Of a DNA stretch of 8,980 nucleotides, positions 1-6,403 are shown piece by piece. This DNA comes from Beijerinckiaceae bacterium. Its GTDB lineage: Bacteria > Pseudomonadota > Alphaproteobacteria > Rhizobiales > Beijerinckiaceae. The notes under the pieces are model-generated. The model saw only the letters and a list, made by a program, of their open reading frames with translations. It made no database searches and had not been told where the DNA came from. Location of the stretch: positions 1-8,980 of the forward strand of contig CANGOK010000132.1 of assembly GCA_947455285.1 (NCBI GenBank), written 5' to 3'. The first letter of the stretch is position 1. Each line of letters starts with the position of its first letter. A program made the position numbers and the translations under genes.

Positions 1-13
1 GGCGGAGGGCGGC

Positions 14-1030
14 ATGCAGCGGCGCAAACCCGGTCCATTGAACATCGCCAGACGGGCTTTCCTGGCGCTCGTCGCCGGCGCGCTGCCGACGCTCCTCGCC
101 GTGAAAGACGTCAACGCGCAGGCCAAGGCCTGGCCCACGCGCACCGTGCACCTGATCATTCCGCTCGGCGCAGGTTCAGGCTCAGACATCAGCGCCCGCT
201 TGCTGTCCGATCGCCTGCAACGCAAATGGGGCCAGAGCGTCGTGGTGGAGAATCGTCCTGGCGGCGACAGCCTCATCGCTCTTGGCGCCTTCGCTCAGGC
301 CAATGACGACCATGTGTTCTTCTATGGTCCTGCCGGCACGATCACGCCTCACATCTGGCAGCATGAAAAGCTCCCCTATGATCCTGTTAAAGACGTCCGG
401 CCCGTGGCCAGCGTCTCGTCCACGACCCTTGCCGCTGCGGTTCCCACCGAGCTTGGCGTCAATACCCTTGGCGAACTTGTGGAGCTGGCGCGCAAGAACC
501 CGGGCAAGCTGAACGCAGCCGCGGCAGCAGGTCTTTCCGAATTGTTCTGGGACGGGTTCGTCGCGCGCCAGAAGCTCGACATTCCCAAGGTTCCCTACAA
601 GAACATCGTTGAGGCGACGACGGACGTCGCCGCCGCGCGGCTTCAGATCGTCTACACCGCCCTACCGATGATCCAGCCCGGCGTGCAGACGGGCCGTGTG
701 AAAATTGTCGCCATCACCAGCGACAAGCGCATCGCGTCAGAGCCAGATGTACCGACGGCGACCGAAGCAGGCTATCCTGACTTCCGTATCGCAGGCCTCG
801 TGGGCATGGTGGGTTCACGCGCGGTCTCCGACGATCTGCGTCGTCGTATCGGCGCCGACGTCGTCGAAGTGATGCAGGATCCGGAATTCGCCAAGCGACT
901 GCTTGCTACGGGGCAGGAGCCGCAGTTTGGGGGCGCCGACCAGTTCAGCGCCGACATCGAGCGTCAAACGGCCCAGATCGCGGAAATCGCGAATTTGCTT
1001 GGAATGAAGCGCCTGCACAAGCCGGAGTGA
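14..1030 (+). CDS. Bug/TctC-family periplasmic solute-binding protein
   Basis: This 338-residue protein belongs to the Bug (TctC) family of extracytoplasmic receptors, which bind carboxylates and related small anions for tripartite tricarboxylate transporters. Visible family marks are WPTRTVHLIIPLGAGSGSD (residues 40-58), with the ligand-contacting Asp at about 58, and VVVENRPGG (76-84). The later LPYDPVKDVRPVA segment (120-132) is also typical. The N-terminus is a signal peptide: an Arg-rich start, RRAFLALVAGALP, then a likely cut near VNAQA (33-37). The twin Arg followed by a hydrophobic run is Tat-like but lacks the full consensus. The ATG follows GGAGG at 4-8, but the frame stays open to the window edge, so an earlier start cannot be excluded. 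No TctA or TctB membrane partner is visible, so it may be an orphan receptor. Its stop lies 15 bases from the convergent GntR gene. The ligand is unknown. The family call is secure; a functional link to the dehydrogenase operon is only inferred from proximity. Confidence 0.93.
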   Translation: MQRRKPGPLNIARRAFLALVAGALPTLLAVKDVNAQAKAWPTRTVHLIIPLGAGSGSDISARLLSDRLQRKWGQSVVVENRPGGDSLIALGAFAQANDDHVFFYGPAGTITPHIWQHEKLPYDPVKDVRPVASVSSTTLAAAVPTELGVNTLGELVELARKNPGKLNAAAAAGLSELFWDGFVARQKLDIPKVPYKNIVEATTDVAAARLQIVYTALPMIQPGVQTGRVKIVAITSDKRIASEPDVPTATEAGYPDFRIAGLVGMVGSRAVSDDLRRRIGADVVEVMQDPEFAKRLLATGQEPQFGGADQFSADIERQTAQIAEIANLLGMKRLHKPE

Positions 1031-1045
1031 GCGCGCGCAAGCGCC

Positions 1046-1822
1046 TCATTCGCCCTGTGTCATGCGCCTATCAATCTGCATGCGATACGTGAACTGATCG
1101 CCCCGGTGCCAGTTGAACGAGGCGATCAGCGTGCCGTTGTTCGTCACATAGCGGCGCAGCAGCTGGAGCGACAGGCTTCCGGCTTCAAGACCGAAGCTGT
1201 TGGCGACTTCGCGCGGCATCTGGGCTGCGCGGATCTCCTGATAAACATGGTCTATCGTTCGGCCGGACTGTTCCTCAAGGATGGAATAGAATGGCCTGCG
1301 GTCATGCTGTGAGAATGTCGCGACGATGGCTGCATATTCATTCGGCACATAAGAATCGATGTAGCAAATGGGCGTTCCGCCGGGCTTCGTCCAGCGAACG
1401 CCGGTGATATGCCGCCACTTCTGGTCTGGCTTCGCTTCAATCCGCGCGGCGATGTCGCTATCGAGCGTGACAGGCTCGATTTTGTGGATGACGAAATGCG
1501 TCTCCAGCGAATTCTGGAAAAGATCAGAAATCGACTGAAACGACTGCACGTATCGCGCATTTGATTCCGATGAGATGACCGCTGTTCCTGCGCCCTGACG
1601 GCTGCGCACATACCCCTGCTCGATAAGACGCCGCAGCGCCTCTCTCACAGTATGGCGGCTCGTAGAGAATTCAATGCTGAGTTCGGCCTCGGTCGGCAGC
1701 AGGCCGCCGATCGGATATTGCCCACCGGTGATGCGCTGCCGCAGCTCCGTGAGAATGCGCGCATAGAGCGGCGCATCGGCGTTCAGCGCTGCTGGCGCGG
1801 GCTTTTTCTTGCGAACGGGCAT
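1046..1822 (-). CDS. GntR-family (HutC/UTRA type) transcriptional regulator
   Basis: This is a 258-residue cytoplasmic DNA-binding regulator, the usual size for the HutC subfamily. Residues about 18-82 form the winged helix-turn-helix: APLYARILTELRQRI, then LPTEAELSIEFSTSRHTVRE (42-61) and the wing LIEQGYVRSRQGAGTAV. Residues about 95-250 are a UTRA effector domain, with the characteristic WRHITGVRW (136-144), PICYIDSYVP (151-160) and a C-terminal RYVTNNGTLIASFNWHRGDQF stretch. The ATG at 1822 is the only in-frame start before a stop codon just upstream, and its Shine-Dalgarno sequence is weak. The gene is divergent from the HisD-like gene across 155 bases, the classic position of a local regulator, and an imperfect inverted repeat at 1874-1895 could be its site. 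Effector unknown. Whether it controls the dehydrogenase operon, the upstream Bug gene or only itself cannot be told from sequence. Confidence 0.93.
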   Translation of the reverse strand: MPVRKKKPAPAALNADAPLYARILTELRQRITGGQYPIGGLLPTEAELSIEFSTSRHTVREALRRLIEQGYVRSRQGAGTAVISSESNARYVQSFQSISDLFQNSLETHFVIHKIEPVTLDSDIAARIEAKPDQKWRHITGVRWTKPGGTPICYIDSYVPNEYAAIVATFSQHDRRPFYSILEEQSGRTIDHVYQEIRAAQMPREVANSFGLEAGSLSLQLLRRYVTNNGTLIASFNWHRGDQFTYRMQIDRRMTQGE

Positions 1823-1873
1823 CGGATTTTCATCAGGGGAAACAGGTCCGTCGATCTAAACCGACTCCCATGA

Positions 1874-1895
1874 AAGGCGCAACTTGTTTCGCCTT
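1874..1895. promoter_or_regulatory. Imperfect inverted repeat, candidate GntR-regulator operator
   Basis: The left arm AAGGCGcAACt is mirrored by the right arm tGTTtCGCCTT, with 9 of 11 positions symmetric about 1884/1885. The central two bases and one position per arm break the symmetry. It lies 52 bases upstream of the GntR start and 13 bases upstream of the putative -35 of the divergent operon. Its loop is too small for a good RNA hairpin, so a protein-binding site is the more natural reading. Assignment to the GntR protein is an inference; the core does not match the common HutC GT-N-TA-N-AC pattern. Confidence 0.4.
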
Positions 1896-1908
1896 GCCGC
1901 CTTCGTCC

Positions 1909-1937
1909 TCGACAGGCGCAGGGCCCTGCATTAGAGT
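1909..1937 (+). promoter_or_regulatory. Putative sigma-70 promoter of the dehydrogenase operon
   Basis: TCGACA at 1909-1914 matches the -35 consensus at 5 of 6 bases. TAGAGT at 1932-1937 matches the -10 consensus at 4 of 6, with the ideal 17-base spacer. Transcription would begin near 1944, giving a leader of about 34 bases before the ATG at 1978. The start would fall inside the palindrome at 1940-1955, consistent with a repressible promoter. Identified by eye only. Confidence 0.4.
1918..1929. promoter_or_regulatory. Perfect 12-bp palindrome in the promoter spacer
   Basis: GCAGGGCCCTGC is perfectly self-complementary and lies between the putative -35 and -10. Its centre is 24 bases from the centre of the 16-bp palindrome downstream. 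Because it is short and GC-only at the core it could be chance in a GC-rich genome, but its place inside the spacer makes a second repressor contact possible. Confidence 0.3.
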
Positions 1938-1939
1938 AA

Positions 1940-1955
1940 TTGCACACGTGTGCAA
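1940..1955. promoter_or_regulatory. Perfect 16-bp palindromic operator (LacI/PurR type)
   Basis: TTGCACACGTGTGCAA is perfectly self-complementary over 16 bases with CG at its centre. Family knowledge: LacI/PurR repressors bind 14-18-bp palindromes with a central CG, where a hinge-helix leucine intercalates, and the E. coli PurR site is also 16 bp with the core AACGTT. The element lies over the predicted transcription start and 22 bases before the ATG of the HisD-like gene, a blocking position for a repressor. The third gene of the same operon encodes a LacI-family protein with the hinge ARSL, making autoregulation the simplest model. The divergent GntR protein is the alternative binder. Confidence 0.7.
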
Positions 1956-1963
1956 GCTTTTCG

Positions 1964-1970
1964 AAGGAGG
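1964..1970 (+). promoter_or_regulatory. Strong ribosome binding site fixing the HisD-like start
   Basis: AAGGAGG lies 7 bases before the ATG at 1978. It decides the start: the same frame is open back to an ATG at 1870, but that start would place the promoter and operator inside the coding sequence, and its 36 extra residues resemble no part of the family. Confidence 0.85.
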
Positions 1971-1977
1971 CTCCCCG

Positions 1978-3285
1978 ATGGCTCGATGGTTGAAGAAAGG
2001 CGCGGACGCGCAGGCCCGCCGCGACGCTGACGACAAGGTGCGTGAAGTCGTTGAAGGCATTCTCGTCGATGTCGAGAAACGCGGCGATGAAGCGGTGCGA
2101 GAACTGTCGATCAAATTCGACAACTATGCGCCGAAGGAGTTCTTTCTCTCGAAGAAGGACATCGACGCGGCCTATGCGAAGCTGCGCCCGCGCGACATTG
2201 ACGACATCGCCTTCGCGCAGGCGCAGGTGCGCGGCTTCGCCGAAAAGCAGAAAGCCTGTTTGCAAGATCTCGAAGTCGAGACCATGCCGGGCGTCATCCT
2301 GGGTCACAAGAATATCCCCGTGAACGCCGTCGGTTGCTATGTGCCCGGCGGGCGTTATCCGATGATCGCCTCTGCCCATATGAGCGTCGTCACGGCGAAG
2401 GTTGCAGGCGTGAAGCGCATCATCTCTTCTGCGCCGCCTCACCTTGGCGCGCCCCATCCCGCCATCGTGGCCGCCATGCACATGGGCGGCGCCGATGAGA
2501 TTCTCGTGCTGGGCGGCGTTCAAGCGGTGGCGGCCATGGCGGTCGGCACGCAGACCATCAAGCCCGTCGACATGCTGGTCGGCCCCGGCAACGCCTATGT
2601 GGCGGAGGCCAAGCGCCAGCTTTATGGCCGCGTCGGCATTGATCTGTTCGCCGGCCCGACCGAAACGCTCGTCATCGCGGACGAGACGGTGGACGCGGAG
2701 ATGTGCGCGACCGATCTGCTGGGCCAGGCCGAACATGGCCCCACCTCTCCGGCTGTGCTGATCACCAATTCCGAGAAGCTCGCGCGTGAGACCATGGCCG
2801 AAGTTGAGCGCCTGCTCGGCATTCTGCCAACCGGCGAGATCGCGCGTCAGGCATGGCAGGACTATGGCGAGGTCATCGTCTGCGACAGCTATGAAGAGAT
2901 GCTGAAGGAAGCTGACTTCGTCTGTTCGGAACATGTGCAGGTCATGACGGATCGCGACGACTGGTTCCTGCAGAACCTGACGAATTACGGCGGGCTCTTC
3001 CTCGGCCCGCGCACCAATGTCGCTTACGGCGACAAGGTCATCGGCACCAACCACACGCTGCCGACGAAGAAGGCCGGGCGCTACACGGGCGGTCTATGGG
3101 TCGGCAAGTTCATCAAGACCTGCACTTATCAGAAGGTGCTCACCGATGAAGCCTCCGCGCTCGTCGGCGAATATTGCTCGCGCCTGTGCATGCTCGAAGG
3201 CTTCGTTGGTCATGCGGAACAGGCCAATGTGCGCGTGCGTCGTTATGGCGGGCGCAATGTGCCCTACGGCGAGGCGGCGGAATGA
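1978..3285 (+). CDS. Histidinol-dehydrogenase-family enzyme, probably sulfopropanediol 3-dehydrogenase (HpsN) type
   Basis: This 435-residue cytoplasmic enzyme has the histidinol dehydrogenase fold. All residues expected from E. coli HisD are present: zinc ligands Gln250 and His253 (GQAEHG), Asp352 (AYGDKVIGTNH) and His412 (EGFVGHAEQ), and the catalytic Glu318-His319 pair (CSEHVQ). The NAD-binding region carries VGPGNAYVAEAKRQLYG (201-217), followed by the family signature IDLFAGPTE (221-229). Several features point away from histidine biosynthesis: no other his gene is nearby, the next gene is an SDR, local catabolic-type regulators surround it, and the VGCYVPGGRYP motif (118-128) resembles the HpsN branch as I remember it. 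HpsN oxidises (R)-2,3-dihydroxypropane-1-sulfonate to sulfolactate with NAD+. The family is certain; the substrate is an inference, and another polyol or amino alcohol is possible. It is first in its operon, and its stop codon overlaps the next start (ATGA). Confidence 0.9.
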   Translation: MARWLKKGADAQARRDADDKVREVVEGILVDVEKRGDEAVRELSIKFDNYAPKEFFLSKKDIDAAYAKLRPRDIDDIAFAQAQVRGFAEKQKACLQDLEVETMPGVILGHKNIPVNAVGCYVPGGRYPMIASAHMSVVTAKVAGVKRIISSAPPHLGAPHPAIVAAMHMGGADEILVLGGVQAVAAMAVGTQTIKPVDMLVGPGNAYVAEAKRQLYGRVGIDLFAGPTETLVIADETVDAEMCATDLLGQAEHGPTSPAVLITNSEKLARETMAEVERLLGILPTGEIARQAWQDYGEVIVCDSYEEMLKEADFVCSEHVQVMTDRDDWFLQNLTNYGGLFLGPRTNVAYGDKVIGTNHTLPTKKAGRYTGGLWVGKFIKTCTYQKVLTDEASALVGEYCSRLCMLEGFVGHAEQANVRVRRYGGRNVPYGEAAE

Positions 3286-4046
3286 ATCTGCCGCGCACGC
3301 CTTCTTTCCGGCTCGACGGGCGCAAGGCGCTCGTCACCGGCGCGGGGCGCGGCATCGGCCTTGCCGCCGCAGCCGCCCTTGCCGAGGCGGGCGCCCATGT
3401 GACGCTGGCCGCGCGCACCGTGAGCGAAATCGAGGCTGCGGCGGAGGCCATCTGCGCAGCAGGCGGCTCTGCGGATGCGCTGCTCCTCGACGTTCTCGAC
3501 ACAGCCGCGCTCGACGCGACGATCGATGCGGCTGGGCCTTTTCATGTGCTCGTCAACAACGCTGGCACGAACCGGCCAAAGCCCATCACAGAGATCACGA
3601 CTGAAGATTTCGACGCCGTCGTCGATCTCAACTTCCGCGCAGCCTATTTCGTGGACCGCGCCGTGGTGCGCGGCATGATCAAGGCGGGGATCAAGGGCTC
3701 CATCATCCATATCTCCTCGCAGATGGGCCCTGTCGGCGGTCCCAACCGCACGGTCTATTGTGGCTCGAAACACGCCATCGAAGGGCTGACCAAGGCGCTT
3801 GCAGTCGAGGTCGGCGCCCATGGCGTGCGCGTCAACAGCATTTGCCCGACCTTCATCGTCACAGAGATGACGCGCCCCTTCTTCGAAGATGCGGCGTTTC
3901 GCAACAGCGTTCTTTCGAAGATCAAACTTGGGCGCCTCGGCGAGATCGAGGACATCATGGGGCCGGTCGTGTTTCTCGCTTCCGACGCATCGAGCCTCGT
4001 GACGGGCGCATCGTTGCTCGTTGATGGCGGCTGGACGGCGGAGTGA
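3282..4046 (+). CDS. Short-chain dehydrogenase/reductase (classical SDR)
   Basis: A 254-residue classical SDR, full length for the family. The cofactor motif TGAGRGIG spans 19-26, the adenine-contacting Asp is at 70 and NNAG is at 92-95. The catalytic tetrad is Asn117, Ser146, Tyr159 and Lys163 (YxxxK). The C-terminal LVDGGW ending is typical. After the second strand the sequence reads LAARTV, with Arg45 where NAD-specific enzymes usually carry Asp, which suggests NADP(H) preference. The ATG at 3282 overlaps the stop of the HisD-like gene (ATGA), implying translational coupling; GAGG lies 7 bases upstream. By context it should act on the same carbon skeleton as the HisD-like enzyme. In DHPS pathways SDR-type partners (HpsO/HpsP) interconvert enantiomers through a ketone, so that role is possible. 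Gluconate 5-dehydrogenase-like or ketoacyl-reductase-like activity cannot be excluded. The frame is open back to 3174, but that start lies inside the preceding gene. Confidence 0.93.
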   Translation: MNLPRTPSFRLDGRKALVTGAGRGIGLAAAAALAEAGAHVTLAARTVSEIEAAAEAICAAGGSADALLLDVLDTAALDATIDAAGPFHVLVNNAGTNRPKPITEITTEDFDAVVDLNFRAAYFVDRAVVRGMIKAGIKGSIIHISSQMGPVGGPNRTVYCGSKHAIEGLTKALAVEVGAHGVRVNSICPTFIVTEMTRPFFEDAAFRNSVLSKIKLGRLGEIEDIMGPVVFLASDASSLVTGASLLVDGGWTAE

Positions 4047-4047
4047 C

Positions 4048-5127
4048 ATGTCTCGCGGCGTGATCACCTCGGCGGATGTGGCGCTAAGGGCGGGCGTGTC
4101 TCGCTCGGCGGTGTCGCGTTGCTTCACGCCGGGCGCCAGCGTTTCGAGCAAGACGCGCGGACGGGTGATGGAGGCTGCGCAGGCATTGGGCTATCGCCCT
4201 AACGCCATCGCGCGTTCGCTCAACAAGGGCCGTTCGCGCATGATCGCGGTCGTGCTCGGCTATATGGACAATCCCTTTTATCCCGCCATGCTGGAGCGGC
4301 TCGCAGCAAGACTGCAGGCCTGCGGCTACCGGCTGCTGCTTTTCACCGCGAAGCCTGACGGCTCCTGTGATGAGCTCTTCTCGGAAATTCTTGTCTATCA
4401 GGTCGACGGCATCATCCTCGGCTCGATCCTGCTGACCTCTGCTCTGGCGCAACGATGCCGCGCCGCGCGCATTCCATTGGTTCTCGTCAATCGTACCACC
4501 GATGATCGCGTCGTATCGAGCGTCACGGCTGACAATCGCAACGGCGCTCGGGCGGTGGCGGATTTTCTTCTGGCAGGTGGGCATAAACGCTTCGCCTATG
4601 TGGCGGGTCTCGCCTCCTCCTCTACCAACCATGATCGCGAAACCGCCTTCCGCAAGCGCCTTACGGAGGCGGGAGTCAGCGCATTCATCCGCGAGGAAGG
4701 CGCCTATACACGGGAAGGCGCGCAGGATGCGGCGCGCCGGCTGCTTCAGCGCCCACGCCCGCCTGACGCGATCTTCTGCGCAAACGACCATATGGCGCTG
4801 GCGGTGATGGATGTGGCGCGTTTTGAACTCGGGCTTCGCGTGCCTGAAGATGTCTCCATCGTCGGTTATGATGATGTGGCCTCCGCAGCATGGCCGAGCT
4901 ATCGCCTGACCACGGTCGAACAGCCTGTCGACGTCATGGCGCAGGCGGCGGTGGATTCGCTCATGGGTCGGATCGAGGGCGGCCAGCGTGGTGGGGAGCA
5001 GGTCCGCATTCCCGGCGAACTCGTAGTGCGCGACAGCGCGCGTCGCCCCGCGTCTGGAATAGTCACCGTCGATGGACAGGATTTGTGGCGCCCTCGCGAG
5101 CGCATGAAGGCGCGCGCGAAGGCGTGA
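4048..5127 (+). CDS. LacI/GalR-family transcriptional repressor
   Basis: This 359-residue regulator has an N-terminal LacI-type helix-turn-helix (residues 6-28; TSADVALRAGVSRSAVSRCF at 7-26). The hinge helix RPNAIARSLNKGRS (50-63) is close to that of PurR and carries the Leu that intercalates at a central CG in known family members. Residues about 65-335 are a periplasmic-binding-protein-like effector domain (IAVVLGYMDNPFYPAML, QVDGIILGS, PLVLVNR, AIFCANDHMALAV, VSIVGYDDV). The ATG at 4048 follows the SDR stop by one base (TGACATG) with GGAG at 4040-4043. In-frame TTG and ATG codons at 4021 and 4024 are rejected because the helix-turn-helix would lie too far in. As the last gene of the dehydrogenase operon it probably represses that operon through the palindrome at 1940-1955, with a pathway substrate or intermediate as inducer. 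The effector is unknown. The C-terminal tail past about residue 340 is basic and nondescript. Confidence 0.95.
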   Translation: MSRGVITSADVALRAGVSRSAVSRCFTPGASVSSKTRGRVMEAAQALGYRPNAIARSLNKGRSRMIAVVLGYMDNPFYPAMLERLAARLQACGYRLLLFTAKPDGSCDELFSEILVYQVDGIILGSILLTSALAQRCRAARIPLVLVNRTTDDRVVSSVTADNRNGARAVADFLLAGGHKRFAYVAGLASSSTNHDRETAFRKRLTEAGVSAFIREEGAYTREGAQDAARRLLQRPRPPDAIFCANDHMALAVMDVARFELGLRVPEDVSIVGYDDVASAAWPSYRLTTVEQPVDVMAQAAVDSLMGRIEGGQRGGEQVRIPGELVVRDSARRPASGIVTVDGQDLWRPRERMKARAKA

Positions 5128-5132
5128 GCGGA

Positions 5133-5164
5133 GCCGGGCGCCTTGTGCGCGCCCGGCCGTTTTT
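5133..5164 (+). terminator. Rho-independent terminator after the LacI gene
   Basis: GCCGGGCGC at 5133-5141 pairs perfectly with GCGCCCGGC at 5149-5157, giving a 9-bp GC stem with a 7-base loop. A run of five T follows at 5160-5164. It starts 5 bases past the LacI-family stop. On the other strand the stem is preceded by an A run but not followed by T, so it would serve the convergent transport operon only weakly. Confidence 0.85.
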
Positions 5165-5168
5165 CATA

Positions 5169-6350
5169 TCAGCATGCGTTGGCGGGAACCGCGTCGAACT
5201 TGTTCCACGCGCCGCCCTTGAGCTCTATGATATAGCCCGGCAGTTCAGCGTCGTGGGTGCTCTTGAAGCAGATGTTCGTGCCGAGAACGCCGTTGAAGCG
5301 GATGCCATCAATGGCGTTCACCAGCGCCTCACGCTCAGTCGCGAGCTTCGCCGGGTCGCCAGTGGCGCCGGTCTTCTCGAGCAGCTGCTTGACGAGGAAC
5401 ACGGTGTCATAGGCCTGGGCGTCGGCATGGTGGGCGCCGAGGCGGTGGATGCCGCGCGCCTTGGTGGTTTCGATGAGCTTGTCGTCGAAGGCCTTGGCTT
5501 CGGGCGACTGGTTCTTCCAGAAGCCGGCCACGAACATCGTGCCGTCGCCATCCGCGCCCATCAGCTCGCCGATATTGGGATCGGCGAAGATCTGCGAGCC
5601 GATGATGCGGCCCTTGTAGCCCTGACGGCGCAGCTCCTTCACCACCTTGGAGGCGGAATCCGGCAGCGCTGCGAGCGCCACAAGATCAGGATTGCTCTGC
5701 ACGATCTTGGCGGCCTGCGCCGACATGTCAAAGCTCTTGTACTGCACTGCGATCGGCGCGCCATGCTTGACGCCAGCGGCGTCGAGCAGTTCGGGATAGA
5801 GCTTGGTGCCTGCGCTGTTGGAGACGACCTCGTCAGAGATGTAGATGATCTCGGCTGTGTCGGACTTCACGCCATTGGTCTTGAGCGACTTTATCAGGCG
5901 GCCGAATTGGGTCGCTTCGTCAGCCGTCAGGCGCCAGCCGTAGCGGCGACCTTCGGTGACGCCGGGCGCGGAAGCCGATGTCGGCATCATCAGGGTCTTC
6001 ATGCGTTCGGCGTCGTTGAGCGCGACGGCGGATTCACCCGACGAGAAGGGGCCTATGACCGCGAGCACATTGTCGTCCTGAATGAGCTTACGCGCGCCGA
6101 CCGAGGCCTGCTTGGCGTCCGAGCCCGTATCAAAGCGAATGATCTCGATCTTCTTGCCGTTCACGCCGCCGGCTGCGTTGATCTTCTCGACGGCGATGTC
6201 GACCGCCGCGATGCTCGGCTCGCCCGGACCCTTGAGAACGCCAGCGCCGACCACGATATTGCCGAGCTTGATGGTCCCTTCAGCCAGCGCGGGCGCCAGG
6301 GACAAAGCGATCATGGAAACCGCGACTATTGGAAGCCTGATATTTTTCAT
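5169..6350 (-). CDS. LIV-type ABC transporter substrate-binding protein
   Basis: A 393-residue periplasmic binding protein of the leucine/isoleucine/valine (Peripla_BP_6) type. The signal peptide MKNIRLPIVAVSMIALSLAPALA has a likely cut after Ala23, and the mature part opens with EGTIKLGNIVVG. Family marks are the AVDIAVEKINAAGGVNGKKI stretch (49-68), AVIGPFSSGESA (97-108), the ligand-loop region in the LivK family, and MPTSASAPGVTEG. Cys361 and Cys393, the last residue, are the only cysteines and could form a disulfide closing the C-terminal tail. The ATG at 6350 is chosen because AGGGGAGAG sits 6 bases before it; a GTG at 6368 lies next to this site and is rejected. The gene is last in the importer operon, 69 bases after livF. 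The ligand cannot be told: members bind amino acids, amides, urea, aromatic acids and other small molecules. Confidence 0.95.
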   Translation of the reverse strand: MKNIRLPIVAVSMIALSLAPALAEGTIKLGNIVVGAGVLKGPGEPSIAAVDIAVEKINAAGGVNGKKIEIIRFDTGSDAKQASVGARKLIQDDNVLAVIGPFSSGESAVALNDAERMKTLMMPTSASAPGVTEGRRYGWRLTADEATQFGRLIKSLKTNGVKSDTAEIIYISDEVVSNSAGTKLYPELLDAAGVKHGAPIAVQYKSFDMSAQAAKIVQSNPDLVALAALPDSASKVVKELRRQGYKGRIIGSQIFADPNIGELMGADGDGTMFVAGFWKNQSPEAKAFDDKLIETTKARGIHRLGAHHADAQAYDTVFLVKQLLEKTGATGDPAKLATEREALVNAIDGIRFNGVLGTNICFKSTHDAELPGYIIELKGGAWNKFDAVPANAC

Positions 6351-6356
6351 TGCGTA

Positions 6357-6364
6357 CTCTCCCC
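6357..6364 (-). promoter_or_regulatory. Ribosome binding site of the substrate-binding protein
   Basis: On the minus strand GGGGAGAG precedes the ATG at 6350 by 6 bases. It is the best Shine-Dalgarno sequence in the importer operon, fits high expression of the binding protein, and decides between the ATG at 6350 and the GTG at 6368. Confidence 0.75.
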
Positions 6365-6379
6365 TCACCAGAATATTCG

Positions 6380-6403
6380 CCGCGCCCCACCATCGGGACG
6401 CGG
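6380..6403 (-). other. Intergenic hairpin between livF and the binding-protein gene
   Basis: CCGCG at 6380-6384 pairs with CGCGG at 6399-6403 and CCC at 6385-6387 pairs with GGG at 6395-6397, leaving one bulged base (6398) and a 7-base loop. There is no U run after it in the minus-strand transcript, so it is not a standard terminator. In mRNA it could be a processing or stability element separating the transporter genes from the binding-protein message. It may also be incidental in GC-rich DNA. Confidence 0.4.

Noticed and set aside
1031..1045. Short GCGC-GCAA-GCGC hairpin between the Bug gene and the GntR gene
   Set aside because: Only a 4-bp stem and no T run on either side; not supportable as a terminator.
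1930..1955. Divergent minus-strand promoter for the GntR gene (TCTAAT with TTGCAC)
   Set aside because: The -10 match is good but the spacer is only 14 bases; other candidates closer to the gene match at 3 of 6 bases, so no start site is claimed.
1870..1977. Upstream extension of the HisD-like gene to an ATG at 1870
   Set aside because: It would put the promoter and operator in coding sequence; the ATG at 1978 has a perfect AAGGAGG and matches the family's N-terminus.
1783..3054. Open frame of 423 codons antisense to the HisD-like gene
   Set aside because: It mirrors a gene with full catalytic motifs, its product is a low-complexity Arg/His/Asp-rich sequence without family features, and long antisense frames are expected from GC-rich codon use.
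3264..4151. Open frame of 295 codons antisense to the SDR
   Set aside because: Shadow of a well-supported SDR with complete catalytic tetrad; no recognisable domain in the antisense product.
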